This document shows positions 1-6,144 of a DNA stretch of 14,017 bases, in pieces. Numbering within the stretch: the stretch's first letter is position 1; each line of letters opens with the position of its first letter. Source of the stretch: WLNJ01 sp037131165 (GTDB lineage: Bacteria > Actinomycetota > Thermoleophilia > Solirubrobacterales > Solirubrobacteraceae); NCBI GenBank assembly GCA_037131165.1, contig JBAXRO010000050.1, positions 1 to 14,017 on the forward strand, given 5' to 3'. Both the position numbers and the translations under genes were made by a program. The notes beneath the pieces are model-generated. The model saw nothing but the letters and a program-made list of their open reading frames with translations, had not been told where the DNA came from and did not search any database.

Positions 1-50
1 TTCTGGTTCCCCAATTCATAGATTTTATTTTAATACTCACTTATAAATAC
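1..50. other. AT-rich terminal segment, possible chimeric or contig-end sequence
   Basis: About 13 of these 50 bases are G or C, against roughly two thirds in the rest of the window, and the change is abrupt. The stop codon and last residues (VFISEY) of the minus-strand gene 30-1478 come from this stretch, directly after an Ala/Lys/Glu coiled-coil repeat. It could be a natural AT-rich 3' end, a recombination junction, or a misassembly seeded by the repeated GGCTGCCTT units next to it. The sequence alone cannot decide. Confidence 0.55.
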
Positions 51-1478
51 GGCAGCTTCCTTGGCTGCCTTCTCGGCTGCCTTCTGCTGGTCCTCGGCTG
101 CCTTGAGCTGGCGGGCGACATCTTCGAGAGCTGCCTTTGCGGCCTCGATCGCCACCCTTGCCTCGGCTTGCTGGCGGCTGTAACCGGCAGGGGTCGCGGG
201 TACGAGGAAGTCCTGCTGCTGGGAGTCGCTGTCCTCGCCGATCGGCGGGGAGGCTTCGGTGCCGTCCTGATCCCACGCTGCGGGTGCGCTTGCGCCGGGC
301 GGGCTCATGTTCGGACCGAGCGGGTCGGGCGCCGGACCAAGCCAGCTCCTGTCCACGGAGAGCTGCTGGCGTCGTTCAAGTTCATTCTCGAGTTCCTTCT
401 GCTTCTCGGTCGCCCAGAGAACCACCCGGCTGTCCGTGATCGGCAGATCCGCCAGCTTCTTGCCCCGTCCCTTCGCCTTGCCGTTGTTGCCCTTTTCGTC
501 ATCGGAGTCGGCGGCAACCGCATTGCGCGCAAAGGTCGAGCGTCGGGCGGCCCTGGCCTTCGCTGCAGCAGCGGCTTGCGAAGCGGCAGCCCTGGCCCAG
601 TAGAGGGCGAACGGCCAGAACCCCGCGACCCGCTGCAAGCCGTAGGGCGTTCCCGGGCCATTGCCGTTCACCGCGTAGGTCATGAGGCCCTCGTACTCGG
701 GATGCAGGGTCGCTGCGTAGGCGAACCGGCTCGGTCCCGGGTCGGGCAGGGTGATCAGCTTGATCGCAGGCCCAGTGACGCGGCCGGTCTGGCCCGACAG
801 TGGGTAGGCGACGACTCGGCGGCTGAGGAACGGGAGCTGACCAACGAGCCACCACTTCCCGTTGGCCTCCTGAGCGACGCTGAACTGACCGGAGATCGTG
901 CCGCCCATCTCCGAGATCCGCTTCACCGTGCCGTCGGGTTGAGGCCTGCCTGCGTGAGCGTGGTGGTTGGCGTCCACGCCGTAGACGATCGGCCCCTGCG
1001 AGTCCTCGCTGCTGGCTGCCGCCCAGATGATGCCCGGCGCCATCCGTGTGAGCTTCGCCGCCGCAGGGCGGGCCGGGTCGAACTCCGCCCTGACCCCGCC
1101 GAGTACGTCCATTCCCCACATGCCCGGTTTCTTCTGGGTCACTTCGGCGCCGTACATCGCGATCCGGCCGCCAGCCACCTTGAACGGCGCGCCCGGCCAG
1201 AACCAGGTGGACCTGGCTGGATTGCGCACCGTGCCCTTGTAGACACCATTGAGCGTCATGGCGTTGCGGAGGAAGATCCCGGCATTCCAGGAATCGCCGT
1301 AGACCCAGGTCGAGCCGGCTTGGCTGCGGATGCTGAAGCCGACGTCGCCGGCCCGGAAGGCGGCCGAGGCCGTAGACGGCATTGCTGCGACCGACGCGAC
1401 CGACGCGACCGTTGCTGCCGCTGCCAATCCGCGGATCCGCCTCGAGCGAAGAGCTGCGCGGTGAGCCGGACCGGCCAT
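30..1478 (-). CDS. secreted protein of unknown function with C-terminal Ala-rich coiled coil
   Basis: Predicted 482-residue exported protein; I do not recognise the family. The start was set at the ATG at 1476-1478 because a GGAG lies 7 nt upstream and a classic signal peptide follows: RSRR-rich n-region, Ala/Val core with a VASVASVA repeat, and an STASA-AF cleavage site near residue 39. Residues ~40-290 look globular and rich in beta strands, aromatic residues and glycine, with repeated phrases of the kind 'GPIVYGVD...', 'KWWLVGQL' and 'SRFAYAATLHPEYEGLMTYAVNG'. This is reminiscent of secreted beta-propeller or DUF4185/DUF5005-like proteins, but no motif is firm. After ~300 come an Ala/Lys/Arg-rich linker, a charged helix (EKQKELENELERRQQ), a Pro/Ser/Asp-rich spacer, and a heptad-like Ala/Glu/Lys coil ending abruptly in VFISEY. 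That ending lies in AT-rich DNA, so the true C-terminus may be missing or replaced. Function unknown; probably acts at or outside the cell surface. Confidence 0.7.
   Translation of the reverse strand: MAGPAHRAALRSRRIRGLAAAATVASVASVAAMPSTASAAFRAGDVGFSIRSQAGSTWVYGDSWNAGIFLRNAMTLNGVYKGTVRNPARSTWFWPGAPFKVAGGRIAMYGAEVTQKKPGMWGMDVLGGVRAEFDPARPAAAKLTRMAPGIIWAAASSEDSQGPIVYGVDANHHAHAGRPQPDGTVKRISEMGGTISGQFSVAQEANGKWWLVGQLPFLSRRVVAYPLSGQTGRVTGPAIKLITLPDPGPSRFAYAATLHPEYEGLMTYAVNGNGPGTPYGLQRVAGFWPFALYWARAAASQAAAAAKARAARRSTFARNAVAADSDDEKGNNGKAKGRGKKLADLPITDSRVVLWATEKQKELENELERRQQLSVDRSWLGPAPDPLGPNMSPPGASAPAAWDQDGTEASPPIGEDSDSQQQDFLVPATPAGYSRQQAEARVAIEAAKAALEDVARQLKAAEDQQKAAEKAAKEAAVFISEY
63..104. repeat. 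GGCTGCCTT direct repeats (coiled-coil codons)
   Basis: The 9-mer GGCTGCCTT occurs at 63-71, 75-83 and 96-104. On the minus strand it encodes the Lys-Ala-Ala units of the coiled-coil tail. These short repeats sit just beside the AT-rich junction at ~50 and could have caused slippage or misassembly there. Confidence 0.7.
1387..1413. repeat. three 9-bp tandem repeats in signal-peptide codons
   Basis: GCGACCGAC at 1387-1395 and 1396-1404 is followed by GCGACCGTT at 1405-1413. On the minus strand this encodes the VASVASVA stretch of the signal peptide of gene 30-1478. It adds hydrophobic residues in frame and is probably a slippage-prone tract with no other role. Confidence 0.75.
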
Positions 1479-1678
1479 GTGTGAACTCCGCTGTTGTCGG
1501 TAGTTGAACACTGACCAAAACGTATTCCTCCGCAGTCGTTTCCGGGCAAGGCCGGGGCCAGCCTTGGGCAAGGATTCGGTAAGGAGGCTTCGGTCGAACC
1601 GCAGGGTTGATTCGGCTTGGCCGCACAGCTCGGTCAGCCGTCACCAACCGTTCTCGTGTTGGCCGGTGGGTCGCCCCT

Positions 1679-1719
1679 GCGGCCCGCTGATGGCGCGGTG
1701 TCGGCCTTCCTCGGGCCGC
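1679..1719 (-). terminator. weak stem-loop downstream of esterase gene
   Basis: GCGGCCC at 1679-1685 pairs with GGGCCGC at 1713-1719 across a 27-nt loop, 13 nt after the esterase stop codon. There is no T-tract. The rest of the 254-nt gap 1479-1732 shows nothing I can call, so this is only a possible terminator. Confidence 0.25.
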
Positions 1720-1732
1720 CCGGCGGACGAGC

Positions 1733-2377
1733 TCAGATGCCGAGCGTCTCGGTCAGCCAGTCGGCGATTGGTGTGACCTGGGCAGCGTCCACTTGGTGCG
1801 CGGCGTCCGACTCGAGGTACTCGAGGTCGAGGCCACCGGCTTCGACCGCGTCGCGAGCCGAGCGGGCGAAATCGATCGGGATCACCGGGTCGTTGCGGCC
1901 GTGGGCGATCAGGACCCGGGTGTCGTGCCGGCCGGTGAAGTCGGGTTTCCATCCCTCGACGGTCGGAATGAAGCCCGAGATCCCGAGGATCCCGGCCGGT
2001 GCCGGTCGGCCGGGCCCCAACCCGGTGGCGAAGCTCATGACCGATCCCATCGAGAACCCGCCGAGCACGGTTCGTTCAGGCGCGATCCCGGTCTCCTCCC
2101 AGAGCGAATCGTGGAACCGCGCCAGCGAGTCGAAGGCCCGGTCGAACGTCGCCCTGTCAGGGAAGCCGACCCGCTGGACCGCGTACCAGTGGCGACCCGG
2201 CCAGCCCGGCAGGGTCAAGGGGCCGCCGGGCGAGACGACCAGCAGGCGACGCTCCGGGTCGAGGATGTCGGCGAGACCGATCAGATCGTGCTCGTTGGAG
2301 CCCCGACCGTGGTGCAGCACCAGTAGCCCTTCAGCTTTGCCGGCCGGCTGGCGCCGGATATTCACGAGGTCGTTCAC
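1733..2377 (-). CDS. phospholipase/carboxylesterase family alpha/beta hydrolase
   Basis: Predicted soluble serine esterase of the Abhydrolase_2 (phospholipase/carboxylesterase, YpfH-like) family, 214 residues, a usual length. The catalytic set is visible: oxyanion-loop LHHGRGSNEHDL at residues 21-32, nucleophile elbow GFSMGS with Ser109, HGRNDPVIP with Asp163, and AAHQVD with His194 close to the C-terminus. The family cleaves carboxylic esters of small acyl groups or lysophospholipids; the substrate cannot be read from sequence. No signal peptide is seen, so it is probably cytoplasmic. Start choice: family similarity begins at about VNIRRQPAGKAEG, so the GTG at 2375-2377 is preferred. The frame stays open upstream to a TTG at 2480, but those codons encode Cys/Arg-rich residues with no family match. 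No clear Shine-Dalgarno precedes any candidate, so the start is uncertain. The gene is divergent from the ECF sigma gene, with 148 nt between the starts. Confidence 0.85.
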   Translation of the reverse strand: MNDLVNIRRQPAGKAEGLLVLHHGRGSNEHDLIGLADILDPERRLLVVSPGGPLTLPGWPGRHWYAVQRVGFPDRATFDRAFDSLARFHDSLWEETGIAPERTVLGGFSMGSVMSFATGLGPGRPAPAGILGISGFIPTVEGWKPDFTGRHDTRVLIAHGRNDPVIPIDFARSARDAVEAGGLDLEYLESDAAHQVDAAQVTPIADWLTETLGI

Positions 2378-2453
2378 CCGGCGAGCGTGCCACACGCAGC
2401 AGCCGTTCCCGCTGCCCGCGAGTGATGCGCACGCGCCAACCGGCGACTTTCCC

Positions 2454-2469
2454 AACCGATCGGCCGGTT
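2454..2469. promoter_or_regulatory. imperfect palindrome between divergent esterase and sigma genes
   Basis: AACCGATCGGCCGGTT has arms AACCG and CGGTT around a GC core, and a related CAACCGG lies at 2438-2444. It sits in the shared upstream region, 57 nt before the sigma start, where a repressor or activator could act on both genes. This is a visual pattern only; short GC palindromes are common in such DNA. Confidence 0.25.
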
Positions 2470-2513
2470 CGCCTCGCAATAACCGCGTGTCCGCGCAAAC
2501 CCTTTCCTGCCCC

Positions 2514-2519
2514 TACCCT
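2514..2519 (+). promoter_or_regulatory. -10 box TACCCT for leaderless sigma-factor transcript
   Basis: TACCCT fits the actinobacterial TANNNT -10 pattern and ends 6 nt before the ATG at 2526, which would put the transcription start on or next to the start codon. No purine-rich ribosome binding site precedes that ATG, which fits leaderless translation. I see no convincing -35 at 16-18 nt upstream. Confidence 0.45.
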
Positions 2520-2525
2520 TCTGTG

Positions 2526-3173
2526 ATGCCAATGGTCGGTTCTGTGGCTCCTTCGCCGTTCCCTTCCGGTACCGCTGCGCTGATTGCCGCGATGGCTTCC
2601 CTCTCGGGTTCCGAACGCAGGGAACGAACGAAGAAGGAATCGAAGCTCTCACGCGACCTTCGCCGCAGGCGCCCGGACGCGGTCGACCGCCTCTATGCGG
2701 AGTACGGGTCGAGCACATTCGGGTTCCTCGTGAGCATGCTCGGCGACCGCCACACTGCCGAGGACGTCCAACAGCAGGTGTTCCTCGAGGCCTGGCAGAA
2801 GGCCGACTCGTTCGATCCGACTCGCGGAAGCCTCCTGAACTGGCTGCTGATGATCGCCCGCTCGAGGGCGATCGACCACATGCGCAAGCGCAGGCCTGAC
2901 CCGGTGGACCCGTCGCTCGACGGTCACGCCACGGTCGACCAGCACTCCGACGGCGCGATCGACCGGCTGCTCGAGGAGTGGCGCGTCTCCCACGCTCTCG
3001 CTCGGATCCCCAAGGACGAAGCCGAGCTGCTGAAGATGCGCTTCTACGAGGACCTCAGCCAGTCGGAGATCGCGAGCCGCACCGGCATCCCGCTCGGCAC
3101 CGTGAAGATGCGGATGGTCGTTGGCCTCGGGCGCCTTCGCTCCGAGCTCGAGATGGAAGGAGGACTCGCATGA
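2526..3173 (+). CDS. ECF-type RNA polymerase sigma factor (SigK/RpoE-like)
   Basis: Predicted 215-residue sigma-70 factor of the extracytoplasmic-function class, which directs RNA polymerase to a stress regulon when its anti-sigma factor releases it. Region 2 spans ~53-122 (LYAEYGSSTFGFL, DRHTAEDVQQQVFLEAW, LLNWLLMIARSRAIDHMRKRR) and region 4 spans ~155-205 (ALARIPKDEAELLKMRFYED, then the helix-turn-helix SQSEIASRTGIPLGTVKMRM). The start is taken at ATG 2526 because a -10-like TACCCT lies 6 nt upstream. ATG 2592 (MASLSGSE) is an alternative that would trim a Pro/Ser/Ala-rich leader of 22 residues. The protein contains no cysteine, so the disulphide control reported for mycobacterial SigK cannot apply directly. 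It overlaps the following anti-sigma gene by ATGA and is almost certainly co-transcribed with it and autoregulated, as is usual for such pairs. Confidence 0.9.
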   Translation: MPMVGSVAPSPFPSGTAALIAAMASLSGSERRERTKKESKLSRDLRRRRPDAVDRLYAEYGSSTFGFLVSMLGDRHTAEDVQQQVFLEAWQKADSFDPTRGSLLNWLLMIARSRAIDHMRKRRPDPVDPSLDGHATVDQHSDGAIDRLLEEWRVSHALARIPKDEAELLKMRFYEDLSQSEIASRTGIPLGTVKMRMVVGLGRLRSELEMEGGLA

Positions 3174-3868
3174 GGCGTGGCAACCGAATCGACGAGTACC
3201 TGCTCGGTGACCTCACTGCTGTCGAGCTCAAGGAGATCGAGGGTCGCGCGTCCGAGGATCCGGCAGTGCGCCGCGAGATCGAGGACGGGAAGGCCGTGGT
3301 CGCCGTCCTCTCGTCGATGACCGATACCGCCTGGTCGCCCCCGGAGCCGCCGCCGTTGGCGCTCGACCTCGGTCGGGCAGAACCGGTCGCCCAACCGGAC
3401 CGCCGGCGTCGCCAGCGGCAGTCGTGGTTCGACCTGACCCCGAGGTTTGCCGCAGTCTGCGCCGCGAGTTTGATTGCGGTCGGGATCGGCGGCACCATCG
3501 CCGTTCAACAGCTGAGTGACCGGGACCCCGGTGGGCCCACGGTGCGGCTCGCTTCGGTCAGTTCGATCGACCCGCAGGCAGCCGGCGCGGTGAAGCTGAG
3601 TCCGGATGGCAAGACCGCGACTGTCACCGTCTCCGGCCTGAAGCCGACCGACCGTGACCGCTACTACGAGATGTGGTTGCTGAACAGCAACCGCGACCTC
3701 GTGTCCGCCGGGGGATTCCAAGTCGGCAGTGACGGCCGGGCGAAGGTGACGGTGCCGATGCCCGCCAGCATGGACGACTACCGCTACTTCGACATCTCGC
3801 TCGAGAAGGCGAAGGGTGATCCGGGCCACTCCGGGACATCGGTGGTCCGCTCCAGCGCGCTGACCTGA
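3170..3868 (+). CDS. RskA-family membrane anti-sigma factor
   Basis: Predicted 232-residue single-pass anti-sigma factor for the ECF sigma encoded just upstream. The N-terminal cytoplasmic part (IDEYLLGDLTAVELKEIEGRA, ~7-40) matches the anti-sigma helical bundle and lacks the HxxxCxxC zinc motif. A Pro-rich linker and Arg-rich patch (RRRRQRQ, ~78-84) precede one transmembrane helix at ~92-115. The external C-terminal domain carries RskA hallmarks: YYEMWLLN, GGFQVGSDG, and the ending SLEKAKGDPGHSG...VVRSSALT. In this family the external domain senses an unknown signal and site-1/site-2 proteolysis frees the sigma factor. The start codon shares ATGA with the sigma stop, and a strong AGGAGG lies at 3158-3163, 6 nt before the ATG, so translation is coupled but independently well primed. 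The next gene is convergent, with a 153-nt gap that holds no clear gene or strong terminator. Confidence 0.9.
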   Translation: MRRGNRIDEYLLGDLTAVELKEIEGRASEDPAVRREIEDGKAVVAVLSSMTDTAWSPPEPPPLALDLGRAEPVAQPDRRRRQRQSWFDLTPRFAAVCAASLIAVGIGGTIAVQQLSDRDPGGPTVRLASVSSIDPQAAGAVKLSPDGKTATVTVSGLKPTDRDRYYEMWLLNSNRDLVSAGGFQVGSDGRAKVTVPMPASMDDYRYFDISLEKAKGDPGHSGTSVVRSSALT

Positions 3869-4021
3869 TCGCTGTTCAGCGAGTCACGCAACCGTCTGCC
3901 GACGAGCAAGGATTCGGAGGCGAGTCGATCGGTCCCTCTCCAGCTGCGATCCCGGCGTCAGGCTGACCATCCCCTCCGTCTCGGCATCATGCTTGCCGCA
4001 GGCGCGGGCTCGCGGCCCGGT

Positions 4022-4438
4022 TCACCCTGCGACTACGAGCCGTTCGTCCACCCGGCGATGCAGCCGGGGTTCGAGCCGCTCGGCGTCGAGCTTCTTCTCG
4101 CGGTAGCCGGGGTGGTCGGACCGGTGCACGACGATGATCCGGTCCGCGTTGAAGGTCGCGAGAGCGTCGTGCACGGCCAGCTCCGGGTCACAGTCGCCGG
4201 CCCTCGAATCGACGGCGGCAGCCTGGCCGCCGATCTCGTCACGGGCGCGATCGGCTGCCTCCTTCGCTCGCTCGATCGCTCGTTCGTCGGAGAACCAGTA
4301 GCCCAGCGCCGACCCCGCCACGGCCGGGACGACGACCTTCAAGTCGGAGCCTTTGAGCTCGCCGGGCGGTACGGCGCCCGACAACTGCTCACCGGTCACG
4401 CTCGGCGTGACCACTATCAACACCCGTTCTTCGCTCAT
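4022..4438 (-). CDS. small universal-stress-protein-like protein
   Basis: Predicted 138-residue cytoplasmic protein with a UspA-like alternating beta/alpha pattern: strand ERVLIVVTPS (4-13), strand SDLKVVVPAV (31-40), a long charged helix AIERAKEAADRARDEIG, then GDCDPELAVHDALATFNADRIIVVHRSDHP (81-110). The last stretch resembles the 'GDxDPxxAIxDAL..F.AD.IvV' phrase of actinobacterial Usp-like proteins. Such proteins often bind ATP/AMP or act as stress modulators, but the typical C-terminal G-2x-G-9x-G-S/T nucleotide loop is not evident, so nucleotide binding is doubtful. Start ATG at 4436-4438, with only a weak GGGG 13 nt upstream. It lies downstream of two cupredoxin genes on the same strand, separated by 158 nt with a possible terminator, so it is probably a separate unit. 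Family assignment is moderate; no exact function is claimed. Confidence 0.6.
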   Translation of the reverse strand: MSEERVLIVVTPSVTGEQLSGAVPPGELKGSDLKVVVPAVAGSALGYWFSDERAIERAKEAADRARDEIGGQAAAVDSRAGDCDPELAVHDALATFNADRIIVVHRSDHPGYREKKLDAERLEPRLHRRVDERLVVAG

Positions 4439-4514
4439 GACCAACGCTACCCCGGCGGAGTGGCCCTGTGGAAGCGATTGCCACGGTGGGCCTCTGGTGG
4501 TGCCCTGACGAAGG

Positions 4515-4552
4515 AAGCCCGCCGCTCCGGCCATTGCCGGGACGACGGGCTT
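4515..4552 (-). terminator. compound stem-loop after cupredoxin gene
   Basis: AAGCCCG (4515-4521) pairs with CGGGCTT (4546-4552), and inside it CCGGC (4527-4531) pairs with GCCGG (4536-4540). It lies 44 nt downstream of the stop of cupredoxin gene 4597-5055. No T-tract follows, as is common in high-GC actinobacteria. A plausible terminator separating that gene from the Usp-like gene. Confidence 0.4.
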
Positions 4553-4596
4553 GCCCCCGAGGGAGGCGGGACCCGACCGGGCCCGACCCTCTCGCG

Positions 4597-5055
4597 TCAG
4601 TTGACGTTGAAGTCGGCGTGCATCCCGGCCGCGTAGTGCCCCGGGATGTTGCAGATCAAGGCGTAGTGGCCACTCTTGAGATCGAAGCTGACGGTCTTCT
4701 TGGCGCCGGCTGCGATGTCGCCGGTTTCGCCGACCGATCCGGTCTCGGGGACCGTCGAGCCGGTGCCGAGGTCGCCAGCGGCCTTGTCGGTCTTGATCAC
4801 GACCATCTCGTGCGGGATCGCACCGTTGTTGACGACGTCGAAGGTCACCTTGCCGGCGGGTGCGGAGGTCGGGTCGGGGACGATCTTCATCTCGCTCAAG
4901 CCGACGGCGATCGTGCTCGGCCCGGTTTGCGCGGTGGTTGCGGGAGTGCTGGCAGTGGTGCTCGACGAGCTCGACGATGAGCCGCACCCGACCGCAAGCG
5001 CGGCGGCGGGGATGGCGATCGCCAGTGCCAAGGGGCGGAAGCTGCTGAGGGTCAT
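4597..5055 (-). CDS. cupredoxin (type 1 copper) lipoprotein
   Basis: Predicted 152-residue exported blue-copper protein. Residues 1-24 form a lipoprotein-type signal (MTLSSFRPLA..., hydrophobic core, LAVGC with Cys24 as lipid acceptor), followed by a Ser/Thr linker (~25-47) and a plastocyanin-like domain (~48-152). Copper ligands are visible: His82 in IPHEMVV, and Cys135, His140 and Met145 in ALICNIPGHYAAGMH, the standard C-x4-H-x4-M loop. It should carry electrons, or bind copper, on the outer face of the membrane. Start ATG 5053-5055 has AAGGAG about 8 nt upstream. The upstream gene on the same strand (5242-5703) is a second cupredoxin with a different domain sequence. A strong hairpin separates them, and a -10-like box 58 nt upstream suggests its own promoter. 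No electron partner is encoded nearby. The cupredoxin call is firm, the partner unknown. Confidence 0.9.
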   Translation of the reverse strand: MTLSSFRPLALAIAIPAAALAVGCGSSSSSSSTTASTPATTAQTGPSTIAVGLSEMKIVPDPTSAPAGKVTFDVVNNGAIPHEMVVIKTDKAAGDLGTGSTVPETGSVGETGDIAAGAKKTVSFDLKSGHYALICNIPGHYAAGMHADFNVN

Positions 5056-5112
5056 GGGGGCTTCTCCTTCGGTCACGGCAATCCGGCCGGACCAATTGCT
5101 TTCAGATACCCG

Positions 5113-5118
5113 AAGGTA
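5113..5118 (-). promoter_or_regulatory. candidate -10 box TACCTT of cupredoxin gene 4597-5055
   Basis: On the minus strand GGTACCTT lies about 58 nt upstream of the start codon, with TTTGGA 16 nt further upstream as a weak -35. The second cupredoxin gene has the same GGTACC core at nearly the same distance, which raises the chance that this is a real promoter element. Confidence 0.35.
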
Positions 5119-5169
5119 CCCGCTTGCTCCCGATTCCAAAGGCTTTTCCTAAACGCCCGGTGTGAAGCA

Positions 5170-5195
5170 ATGCGGCCCGCTTTCGCGGGCCGCAT
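5170..5195 (-). terminator. strong 11-bp stem-loop terminator between cupredoxin genes
   Basis: ATGCGGCCCGC (5170-5180) pairs perfectly with GCGGGCCGCAT (5185-5195) around the tetraloop TTTC. It sits 46 nt after the stop of cupredoxin gene 5242-5703. There is no long T-tract on either side, so it is of the U-less type often proposed for high-GC actinobacteria. It should end or attenuate the upstream transcript. Confidence 0.65.
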
Positions 5196-5241
5196 CTCCA
5201 AAGGCTGTCGGACCCCCGGGAGGGTCCATCGGGTGCTGCGG

Positions 5242-5532
5242 TCAGGAGACGGTCAGATCACCGATCATGCCGCCCTGCTCGTGGCCCGGGACCTCGCAGA
5301 TGAACTTGTACTTGCCGGCCTTGAGTGTCGCCGAGGAGGTTCCCTCACCGTTGGTGAAGGGCTTCGACTCCGTACCGATCACCGTCTTGCCGTCTTCGGC
5401 GACGATTACGGCGTTGTGAGGAACGGGGCTGGGGTTCTTGTAGACGATCGTCACGTCGCCGGCCTTGGCGGTCAGGGCCTTCGGCTCGAAGACGAGCGAC
5501 CCGTCTGCCGGTGAGGTAACGGCGAGCTTCTG
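5242..5532 (-). repeat. inverted copy 1 of cupredoxin-domain repeat
   Basis: This segment encodes the 96-residue copper domain and is an inverted, diverged duplicate of 8735-9022. Reading by eye, the first 132 aligned bases contain 11 differences; divergence rises in the second half, with one codon gained or lost. The two copies face each other across about 3.2 kb. Confidence 0.85.
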
Positions 5533-5703
5533 GGCGTTGGCGCTGACCTTCGGCGCCGCGGCCGTTGTCGTCTCGGCGGCGGTTCCGGGGTTGGCGACCG
5601 AGCTCATGCTCGATTCAGACCCGCAGCCGACGGCTGCGAGCGATGCAGTCGCGGCAACGGCGAGCAGGGCCGGGAGGCGGAGGGTGGTGCGTTCGAATTT
5701 CAT
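5242..5703 (-). CDS. cupredoxin (type 1 copper) lipoprotein, paralogue of 8375-9022 domain
   Basis: Predicted 153-residue exported copper protein. A lipoprotein signal ends at LAAVGC (Cys27); a Ser/Thr/Ala linker runs to ~57; the cupredoxin domain is 58-153. Copper ligands: His96 (PVPHNAV), and Cys136, His141 and Met146 in FICEVPGHEQGGM. Start ATG 5701-5703, with AAGGAG about 10 nt upstream. The striking point is the domain itself: 84 of 96 positions match the C-terminal domain of the membrane protein at 8375-9022, including 39 of the first 40, and the DNA is also very similar. The two therefore share a recent copy event. By contrast the neighbouring cupredoxin 4597-5055 is distant. Proposed role: an electron carrier or copper-binding lipoprotein on the outer face of the membrane. 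It follows the crcB pair by 78 nt, with its own candidate promoter. Confidence 0.92.
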   Translation of the reverse strand: MKFERTTLRLPALLAVAATASLAAVGCGSESSMSSVANPGTAAETTTAAAPKVSANAQKLAVTSPADGSLVFEPKALTAKAGDVTIVYKNPSPVPHNAVIVAEDGKTVIGTESKPFTNGEGTSSATLKAGKYKFICEVPGHEQGGMIGDLTVS

Positions 5704-5731
5704 GGGGGCGGTACTCCTTGTCGCGGTTTTC

Positions 5732-5749
5732 GAGGGGCTTGATCCCCTC
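5732..5749 (-). terminator. short perfect hairpin between crcB and cupredoxin genes
   Basis: GAGGGG (5732-5737) pairs with CCCCTC (5744-5749) around a 6-nt loop, in the 78-nt gap after crcB 5782-6144. If the candidate promoter at 5760-5765 is right, the hairpin lies in the cupredoxin leader rather than ending the crcB transcript. Weak evidence either way. Confidence 0.3.
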
Positions 5750-5759
5750 ACCGACTTGT

Positions 5760-5765
5760 ACGGTA
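5760..5765 (-). promoter_or_regulatory. candidate -10 box TACCGT of cupredoxin gene 5242-5703
   Basis: On the minus strand GGTACCGT lies 57 nt before the start codon, matching the placement of GGTACCTT before the other cupredoxin lipoprotein gene. No clear -35 is visible; the upstream bases are inside the 3' end of crcB. Confidence 0.33.
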
Positions 5766-5781
5766 CCGGGGCCGTTCGCGC

Positions 5782-6144
5782 TCAGACCAGCGAGCCGAGG
5801 GCGTTGCCGAGTGCGACCAGCGCAAGGCCTGCCGCGAGTTGCCCGCCGACGTTCGCCGCTGCGGCAGCGGGTCGGTCGGTGGAGAGGCGGAGGGTCTCGA
5901 GCATCCAGGTCGAGAAGGTCGTCATCGCACCGAGGAAGGCGGCGCCGGCGAGGACGAGCGTCCGCCCGCCGATCCCCGATCCGTGGAGCAGGCCGAGCAT
6001 CAGGGCACCGGTCAGGTTCACGGTCAGGGTCCCCCACGGGAAGCGGGCACCGAGCCGGGCCGTCATCGCAGCCGCCGTCTCGGCGCGAACGATCGCGCCG
6101 GCTGCTCCGAGCACGGCACACCCGATCCAGACCCAGCTGCTCAC
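5782..6144 (-). CDS. crcB: CrcB/Fluc fluoride channel, second subunit
   Basis: Predicted 120-residue, four-helix membrane protein of the CrcB/Fluc family, which exports fluoride as a dual-topology dimer. Motifs: GAAGAIVRAE (~13-22), PWGTLTVNLTGALMLG (36-51, with the family Asn at 43), and GAMTTFSTWMLE (72-83; TTFS at 75-78 carries the phenylalanine of the fluoride path). The GTG start at 6142-6144 was chosen because it gives the full first helix and overlaps the upstream crcB stop as GTGA. A longer frame would run through the upstream gene with no family match. The gene sits directly behind a second, different crcB on the same transcript, so the functional unit is probably a heterodimer, as known for paired crcB genes in Gram-positive bacteria. 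Strong call. Confidence 0.9.
   Translation of the reverse strand: MSSWVWIGCAVLGAAGAIVRAETAAAMTARLGARFPWGTLTVNLTGALMLGLLHGSGIGGRTLVLAGAAFLGAMTTFSTWMLETLRLSTDRPAAAAANVGGQLAAGLALVALGNALGSLV

Noticed and set aside
168..1484. A 438-codon plus-strand frame opposite gene 30-1478
   Set aside because: No signal peptide, domain or start signal; composition is that of an antisense frame. The opposite strand has a signal peptide and ribosome binding site.
1617..2525. Upstream extension of the sigma-factor frame by 303 codons
   Set aside because: It is antisense to the esterase and rich in Pro/Arg/Ser without family match; sigma similarity begins after 2526.
4005..4019. Stem CGGGC/GCCCG between the anti-sigma and Usp-like genes
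   Set aside because: Only 5 bp with no T-tract; too weak to call a terminator in GC-rich DNA.
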